DNA of 64,000 nucleotides from Batillaria attramentaria (taxonomy: Eukaryota > Mollusca > Gastropoda > Batillariidae), in contig JACVVK020000032.1 of NCBI GenBank assembly GCA_018292915.2, positions 935,001 through 999,000 on the forward strand, given 5' to 3'. Positions 23,101 to 32,286 of the stretch are shown here, in pieces. Position numbers and translations under genes: made by a program. Under the pieces are notes generated by a model. It saw nothing but the letters and a program-made list of their open reading frames with translations, did not search any database and was not told the DNA's origin. Every line of letters begins with the position of its first letter. Within the stretch, counting starts at the first letter, position 1.

Positions 23101-26100
23101 GGAACAGATGAAGGAACAGATGAGGATTCAAGCAAAGCAGCATGAAGAAGAATTAGCAGTCCAAAGAGAGCAGATGGGTGCGTTGATGAAGATGATTCAA
23201 GTTCAGACACCGACTGGGGATTCCAGTGCAAGTACCCGTCCTCACACTTCTACTGTTTCGACTGCCGCTATTCCACCGTTTGCTGCCTTTGATTCCACTT
23301 CAGAACTGTGGCCTGACTACTGGTCAAGGTTCTGCACATTTCTTGTAGCCAACGCCGTTCCTGACGACCGCAAGGCTCAAGTCTTCCTCACTAATCAGAC
23401 TCCGGCTGTCTACAAGCAACTGGCAAATCTGGCTGTTCAACAAAATCCAAGAATGAATATCAACGACCTGACGATGGACCAAATCGTCGAGTTCATGAAA
23501 GAACAATTTGACCCAAAACTGTTCATAGTGCGAGAACGTTTCAAGTTCTGGAGCAACATGGAACGGAAGCCAGGCGAAACACTCCAGGAGCTGGCAGCCC
23601 GTATACGTCAAGACGCGGCTACCTGTGACTTTCCTTCGATCCAAGATCCACAAGATGAAGCTCTTAGGCAGAGATTCATATGTTCTGTCAACAACGAAGC
23701 TGTCTTGAAGGCTCTTTTCAAGGTCAAGGATACCGAGTTGGATTTTGCCAAGGCTGTCAAGATCGCCATAGAGACTGAAGACGCGGCAAAGGTGGCCAAG
23801 GAAACTGTCTACGGTTCCAAGCCCAGACCGGTCAACAAAGTCAAGATGAACAACAAAGGGGGTCGACCAAAGAACCACCAGCAGTCTAACTCCACGACCA
23901 GCAATTCAGCAAAGTGCTACAGGTGTGGAAAGTCTCATAGAGCAACAGACTGCTACTACAAAGACTCCAAATGCAACTACTGTCAGAAGATAGGACATTT
24001 GGAGGCTGTTTGCAGGAAAAAACTGCATCAACAGCAACAAGGGGGACGACAGTCTGCAAAATCTTCAGTGAAAAGTATCACAAAAGCAGAGCTCGTCAAA
24101 GCCATCCTCGGCGAAGTTCCCCAAGATACTCCTAGGTTGGACGTTCCAGTCACAATCCAGGATCAACAGTTCACGATGGAGCTGGACACCGCAACCACGG
24201 GAAATTTTGTTTCTGTGCCAGTCTGGAAACAACTGGGAAAACCGAAGCTGGATGACGTCACACATCGGTACGAGTCTGCCAGCAAGCACGACCTACCCGT
24301 GTTGGGCACCTTCATGGGCCAGACTAAGGACCCAGTGACTGGTAAACAGAGCTCCATTCCCTACATCGTCACCAAGATCCATGATCTCAACCTACTTGGA
24401 CGAAACGCGATCCAGGCTCTGGGAATTTCAGTGGACAATGCCCTTGGACTGAAGAGCATAGAGAGTCAAGTCAAGAGCGAGGGTGCAAAAGAATCGCATC
24501 CGAAGACCTCCAGCACAACTTATGCTTCTCTTCAAAAGGATTGCCACACTCTCTGCGACAAGTTCCCAGATCTCTTCAAGGAAGAATTGGGATGTCTGAA
24601 GGATTTTGAGCTGGAAGTAAAGTTCAAGTCCGACGCGAAGCCGGTTTTTCACAAGGCAAGGCCGGTTCCTTTCGCTCTTCGTGATGACCTGACGAAAGGC
24701 TACGAAGAAGGCATCGCCAAAGGAGTCTGGAAGCCAGTCCAGTTCAACGACTATGGAACACCAGTTGTTCCAATTCGTAAGACAAACAGTGCAGGCGCCC
24801 TGAAGCCAAAACTGCGGATCTGTGGTGACTACTCAGTTGGGATCAACGATCAACTTGCTGATCACCGTCACCCAATGCCTCTCCCAGAGGAACTGATGCA
24901 AAAGCTGGGAGGAGGATTTGGTTACACAAAGATCGACCTCGCTGATGCCTACAACCAGATCAAGCTGGCACCAGAAAGTCAACGCAGACTAGCCCTCAGC
25001 ACTCACCGTGGGGTACTTCTGCAACAACGACTACCTTTCGGAATCAAGTCAGCACCTGGTTATTTTCAGGAGATCATGGAAAATCTGACCAGTGATCTGC
25101 CTGGAGTTGCCGTCTTCCAAGATGACATACTCACCAGCGGGAAGGATGCCAAAGATCATCTGAGCAACCTGGAACGACTACTCACGCGTCTGAACGACAA
25201 AGGACTCAGATGCCGTCGTGAAAAATGCCTGTTTGCTCAACCCAGTGTGGAATACCTTGGACACACTCTATCAGCTGAAGGAATCTCCAAAGGATCCAAA
25301 GTCGAGGCAGTCTTGAAGATGCCACCACCTACGGATGTCTCAAGCTTGAAGTCTTTTCTGGGCTCAGTACAATTCTACGGGAAATTCATCCCAAACCTGG
25401 CTACTATGGCAGAGCCACTCTACCGCCTGACAAAGAAGGCAAATCCCTGGAAGTGGGGAGAAGAGGAACAAGCAGCTTTTGAACAGCTGAAGAATGTGCT
25501 TTCCTCTGATCAAGTCCTTGTACACTTCGACCCAGATAAGCCTGTGGGGCTGGCTTGTGACGCATCCAACGTTGGAATTGGAGCAGTACTGTTTCATCGC
25601 TATCCGGATGGAAGCGAGCGCCCAATTGCCAATGTGTCCAAAACTCTTACAGCTGCAGAAAGAAACTACAGCCAAATCCACAAGGAAGCCCTAGCCATCA
25701 TCTATGGTTTGCGGAAATTCTACCAGTATCTGTACGGACGACAGTTCATACTGGTGACTGATCACAAGCCCCTGACGGCGCTGTTCGGACCAAAGAAAGG
25801 GACACCACTTCTTGCAGCTAACAGACTAGCTCGGTGGGCCCTATGGCTGAACCAGTTCGACTACACGATCGAGTACCGGAAAACTGCAGATCACGGCAAT
25901 GCAGATGCCCTCAGTCGCTTGCCTTCTGGAGACGACATCGACTTTGACAGGGAGGAGAGTGGGGAAGACACGGACATGGTGTGCGCCATCCGAGTTCTCA
26001 GTCTTCAAGTCAAACCTTTCGACTCCAACATCCTTCGTCAAGAGTCAGGCAAAGATCCAGTGATAGCTACAGTGATGCGCTACGTGCGCGAAGGGTGGCC

Positions 26101-29100
26101 GCTGAAGCACGCTGAGATCAACGAAGAAGTCAGAAAGTTCCAGAAGTTGTCTGATTCTCTCAGTATCTGCCACGGATGCCTCATCTATGGTACAAGAGTT
26201 GTGATTCCACAAAGCCTGCAGCCCAAGATCCTTGATCTTTTGCACATCGGACACTTCGGCATGGAACGCATGAAGCAGTTGGCAAGAACTGCAGTATACT
26301 GGCCCGGTATCGACGCTGCAATAGAGATGACGAGTCGACGATGTGACTCATGCGGCGAACATCAAAACAAGCCATCCAAACCACCAGTTCATCCCTGGAT
26401 GTTACCAGAGAAGCCCTGGAGCCGAGTTCACGTGGACCACGCCATCAACTTCATGGGCACCAACTGGCTGGTGATCACGGATGCTTACTCAAAGTACCCA
26501 TGCATCCACCCAACGTCATCCACGTCCACTAGAGCTACTCTAGACCTGCTGGAAGAAGACTTCGCTCACTTCGGATACCCACACACGTTGGTCTCCGACA
26601 ATGCAACCACCTTTGTTTCTGAAGAGTTCCAGAGCTGGTGCAAGGAACGTGGGATCACGCACCTGACAGGAGCGCCCTATCATCCTGCTACCAATGGAGC
26701 TGCAGAACGGCTGGTGCAGACTTTCAAGCAAGCTCTCAGGAAGTCTTCTCTGCCCCCGAAGCGAGCACTTCAAGAGTTTCTGATGCAGTACCGGAGAATG
26801 CCAACATCCTGCGGATTCTCTCCGAGTGAACTCTTGATGTCCAGGCAGATTCGGACAAGGATCGACACTTTGCTTCCCTCGCCAGCACACATAGCTCAGG
26901 GCAAGCAATCCAAGGAGGCATCTAAAACACAGGTGACTCCAGACTCTGGAGGTGTCGCCAAGGTGACCAGGCAGTACAAGGCTGGAGATCCAGTATATGC
27001 ACTGTACTATGGACCTCACCATGCCAAGCAGCCCAGATGGGTACCAGCAGTGGTCAAGAAGTCTACGGGTACTCGCTGTTTCAACGTCAAAGTAGTTCCT
27101 CGTGGCCCAGTTTGGAGACGACACTGGGAACAGTTGCGCCCACGTTACGCTTCTGAAGAGGACAGCGAACCTGGCGATTCAGCAGATGCCTCTGAGCTCC
27201 CGATCGACCATCCGTTGGAGATTCTGGTGCCACCGACACAGAACCAGAGCAGACCACGACTGCCCAGGACCAAGCCACCTGTTCCTGAGTATGGTCCAGA
27301 CAACCCCAGACGATCCAAAAGAACGCCCAAACCCAGAGACAGACTTTGTTGTTGAAGTTTGTTGTGAAACAACAATTTTGGTAGGGAGGTGTTGTAGAGA
27401 TCGCGAAAAGTCACTGCATTTCGATGGAAATTTCTAGACCATCCCAGAACATGCGAGTGCAGTAACGTCAGTAGATTACGTAACCTTGGAAAGATTCCGT
27501 ACTTGCCAGTATGTTACAGAATGTTCTAGATCTGACCTGTTAGTATATAAGCAGCACTGCACAGCGTTCTGGGTTCTTCCTCTTTCATGAGTTTGTTCTT
27601 GCGCATCTTCTGTTAATAAAGTATTGGAGTTCTAGCCTGTTGTATCCCGTGTCTTCTCTGCGAGTGCACCGAGAGAGCGACATAGCAGGAGAAAAATACA
27701 ACAGTTTACCTGAGGAAAGTGAGATAGTTTCCGGATTGAGAGATTTCCAGTGTCTTCGTGTGCTCGTCTTGAGAGATTCCAAATCCTCCCGTATATATTC
27801 TGCCGAGCGAAATGATCTTGTCCTTCGTCGGAAGTTTCGTACTGGCCGTAAAAGCTGAAAGAAAAAGAGGTTTTTTTCCATCTCAAATTAGCGCGATAAT
27901 GGTACTGTGCGCTGTAAGTTTAACTGATTCTGTCCCAGAGCCCCAGGCAGCCTGCTGCACTCACTGCCCAGGCCTGCAAAGCTCAGCAGTACAGTGGCTA
28001 AAGTCACTTCACAACTGAAAGCTCTACAGTTCCTAATTTTATCAACCTATACCCATGATATTCTACACACTCCGCACAACACACTTCTGTCCACCTCCCT
28101 AAAAAAAAACAAAAAAAACCCAGCTGCTTCAAAACTTCCAAATGACAACGAAAATTTTCAAACCCCGGCCCATGCGGTCAGCGGAAGTGTGAGCAGGCTA
28201 AAGCTTCCCATCAACGGCTAGCAGACTACTGAGAATGCAACAGTTCAACGTAAACACAGACCAAATGAGAAGAAACGGTTTGTCGGTACCCGAGCGCCAG
28301 GCAGAATCCCACCGGTACCGACATGTCGGTTCCCGGGTCAGAGTCAGTTAAGTAGTATAGCGCAGACCATCGTCTAAACAGCTACGGTTGCTTTGTCAGC
28401 CTGAAAGTCCTGGGCGGAGAACATTGAAAAAAAAATCCGGCCAAGATTACCACAAGTCAGTTTTACTTGCCTTGTGGATTCTCACCGACGAAGGTGACTG
28501 ACCACATGGAACCTTTGGCAATGGTCACTTCGTCCGATACTGTCACTCGGATCTTATCTCCTTTTTCCAGTTTCCATGCAACTCCTAAGCTGGTTGAGCA
28601 TGCACGTAATTCCACACTCAGTGGAATACTGCCATATTTCTCGTAATTTCTTAGCACGTATGCAGTTACGTAGCCATCAAAATTATCCACTGGTCTGTTG
28701 CTCATTCTGAAAAACAATGCCGAAATCGCAGTGTAAGATGATTCACGGAATTAGCCGAAGGTGATCGAAGGGCGAAAACCCACCCATTCTCTGTTTTTCT
28801 CATTTTCTATGTATTTAGTCTGTTGTCAAATAAAACTAGCCCGACAAATCCTATGATTGACAAAGGCATAGTTCCCAACCCCCAATGTTCAATGGGAATA
28901 GGTTCCTACATACCGTGCAAGGTAGGCATGCAGTTACCGAGGATGTGAGAACTGGGCGACAGTGTCGCACTGATACGATCCATGTTCGTCAAGATAGACA
29001 GCGAGAATGAGCAGCGAGCCAGACTCTGTCAGGAGCGGGACAGAGTCGCCCCGCATGTACACCGCAAACAAAAAATAACAAAAAATAACAAAAACCAAAA

Positions 29101-30921
29101 ACAACAGTCTAAACACAAAACAGATCATAAATAACTTGGTCAAAAAAGTAAAGATCGCAAATGTAACAGAAGAAAAGGTGATTTGACAAAGATCATGTTA
29201 CAATGTTACACTTCAACCCAAGTACCAGCTAAAAAAAAATCAAATATAAAAAAAATCAGCAGGGTCAGTAGGTGGGTGTCTGAGGGTTTAACGTCCTTTT
29301 CCACTCACAAAGTTTACATCAGTCACTGAGGAGTCTATTCGTAAGATTTTGACCAAAACCACCCCCAAGTCATGCGAGCTGGACGCCATCCCGACAGACT
29401 TACTGTATGAGTGCATGGATGAAGTCCTCCCTGCTTTAACACACATCATCAACACCTCTCTTGCAGCGGGAGTTGTACCTACTGACTTCAAAATGGCCAT
29501 TGTGAAACCTTTGATAAAAAAGCCATCCCTTGACCCCAATGACCTAAAAAATTATCGTCCTGTGTCCAACCTGTCATTCATTTCAAAACTACTAGAAAAA
29601 GTTGTACTGGCACAGTTACTGGACCATCTCAAACAAAACAACTTATGGCATGTGTTTCAGTCTGCCTATAGACCTGGCCACAGTACGGAAACAGCTCTAG
29701 TCAGAATAACGAATGACATACTTACCGCCAGTGATGATGATCAGGTCTCGCTTCTCACCCTCCTGGACCTCTCAGCAGCGTTTGACACGATTGACCATGA
29801 GATACTCCTCCGTCGTCTTGAGTCTTCCTTTGGTATTCAAGCCACAGCACTCTCCTGGTTTAGGTCGTACGTCACTGATCGACGACAAGCTGTCTCTGTC
29901 CTTGGCTGCCTTTCTACTCAGACCCCTTTACATTACGGCGTCCCTCAAGGCTCTGTCTTAGGCCCTGTTCTGTTCAACCTGTACACACAGCCTCTCTCCA
30001 CCCTCATCACTCAGTGCCGCATTTCCCACCACATGTATGCTGATGATTCTCAGCTATATGACTCTGAGTCGCGCGAGAACATCACCAGTATGATTCACAA
30101 GATGGAAGACTGTGTTGGTGAGGTGAAGGTTTGGATGGCTCAAAATAAACTCCAGTTGAACGAAGGCAAGACCGAGGCAATGCTGGTTGCTTCCTCCACT
30201 CTGCAAAACCCTCCCCAGTCCATAATGGTGGGACAGAACACTATCCCTCTGTCCATCAGTGTTAAAAACCTTGGCGTGTTGCTTGACGGTAGACTGGCCA
30301 TGCAGGACCAGGTGCTCAAGATCTGTCAGTCCGCTTTTCTAGAGCTGAGGAGAATTGGTTCCATCAGGCATCTCCTCACTCAGGACGCTGCAAAAACCCT
30401 GGTCACATCCCTCGTACTATCTAGACTAGATTATTGTAATGCACTGCTAGCTGGTATACCCCCCAATCTTGTTCAGAAACTCCAAAAAGTTCAAAATTGT
30501 GCTGCCCGTCTCATCTGCAGAGCCCCCAAGCGTGATCACATCACTCCGCTTCTTTCCACGCTTCACTGGTTGCCTGTACAGGCCCGTATACAATACAAAA
30601 TAGCTTGCCTGTGCTTCACTTCTCTTGCCGGCACCGCTCCTCCTTACCTGTCTCAACTACTCCATCTATACTGTCCCTCCAGAACTCTCCGATCTTCCTC
30701 CGACACCAGGCTCCTGAGAATTCCACATCGCAAGAAGAAATCCCAAGGACAGCGTGCCTTTGAATATATTGGTCCAGCAGTCTGGAATCAGTTGCCCTTC
30801 CACATCCGTCATGCAAACTCCTACACTTCTTTCAAATCAAATTTAAAAACTTTCCTCTTCCGTTCTGCTACGCCGCCAGAAGAACCTTAGTTGTTTGGAC
30901 GGCGCCAAAGTCACAACCGAC

Positions 30922-30966
<45 letters not shown>

Positions 30967-31602
30967 TCATGTTCCAGTGTCTTATTCTCTTTGTTTACTT
31001 CTGTAAGGCGCCTAGAGCTCCGTACGAGATAAGGCGCCATAAAAATATCCGTTATTATTATTATTATTATATGGGTGATGTCAAGGACGGGGCAACGAGA
31101 ACAGGCCAGCACCACAAATATTTGGCCGTAGCCGGCATTCGAACTCAGGACCCCGAGCATTGAGAGTCCAATGCTCTATCATTTTGTTATCAAGCCTCCC
31201 CTCACCCCCCCCCCCTTTCCAAAATACCCCCCCCCCCCAAAAAAAAAAAAGATAATAAAATGAAAAGCGCTGCAGGTGATACAAACTGATCCAGTATATA
31301 CCGGTTCTCTTGATAAAGTGTGTTCCGTCACCATAGCACGTGCCGAAGTCTACGTTACCAGCGGGGTGTGGGGCCCACTGCTGACTATCAAAGAACATTA
31401 GTGTTTCCTTCTTCTTGCACGTGGTGGCGAACGTGCCCCCAAAGAAAAGTTCAGCTGCTTTCGGGAGGGTTTGGACAGGTCCAACTGAAATATACAAGTT
31501 GGTACTGATGGATGGTTTCTCAAGAGTTGTACATCATGCTATCACCAGAAACAGCTGCCTGTTGTGCACGTGACACATGTATATCGCTGAAAAGGTCAAT
31601 GT

Positions 31603-31635
<33 letters not shown>

Positions 31636-31818
31636 TCTGACATATTATGCCCCTTTCTAGATTTTTCCTCTTACTTATTTTGTGTACATAACTAGAGTTT
31701 TATTCTCTCCATTTGTTTCGTTCTTTCTCTTATTTGGGGTTTGTCTTTCGTAGGTTAGCAACGGCAGGTTGGAATTAAAATGGTTCTTGCACCAAGACTT
31801 TTACCGTTGAGAAATAAA

Positions 31819-31858
<40 letters not shown>

Positions 31859-31898
31859 AAGTTAGAAAATTGACAAAACTTCTACCGTTGATAAATAA

Positions 31899-31966
<68 letters not shown>

Positions 31967-32247
31967 GTAATTGTAGACCGTAAGCCGGCGCTGATTGGCT
32001 CTCAGTCGCAGGTGATAACGTTTTTGGCCAATCAGCGGGCTGTGCTTCGCTATCCTTGTTGACATGCCCGAGTGTCGTTTCTCCGGTAAAGGCAGGCGAC
32101 ACGCGAATAGGAAAGGGCCTGTGAATGAATGAATGTGCTTCGCCGTTGATTCATCGTGTACACTGACACAGAGCAGACACACATCCCTAATGAGGACTTT
32201 AACTGACGTTCATCATCACACCGGCTTACGGTCTGCAAGTAGCCGTT

Positions 32248-32286
<39 letters not shown>

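Larger units (their letters stand above)
22595..27703 (+). mobile_element. Complete Ty3/gypsy (mag-like) LTR retrotransposon
   Basis: The element is 5,109 bp with two 314-bp LTRs. GTTTA flanks it on both sides (22590-22594 and 27704-27708), a perfect 5-bp target duplication. The primer-binding site starts TGGCGTCGCCGACAGG at 22917, eight bases after the LTR, and its complement resembles the 3' end of a serine tRNA. A polypurine tract (GGTAGGGAGG, 27380-27389) abuts the 3' LTR. There is one Gag-Pol frame and no env frame. It is antisense to gene A and lies in its intron 5. Confidence 0.96.

Noticed and set aside
23324..23878. 184-codon minus-strand frame
   Set aside because: It is a shadow of the Gag region on the other strand.
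31081..31497. Single 138-codon minus-strand gene
   Set aside because: Only 31283-31484 is coding (gene A exon 3); the rest runs into intron and SINE sequence.
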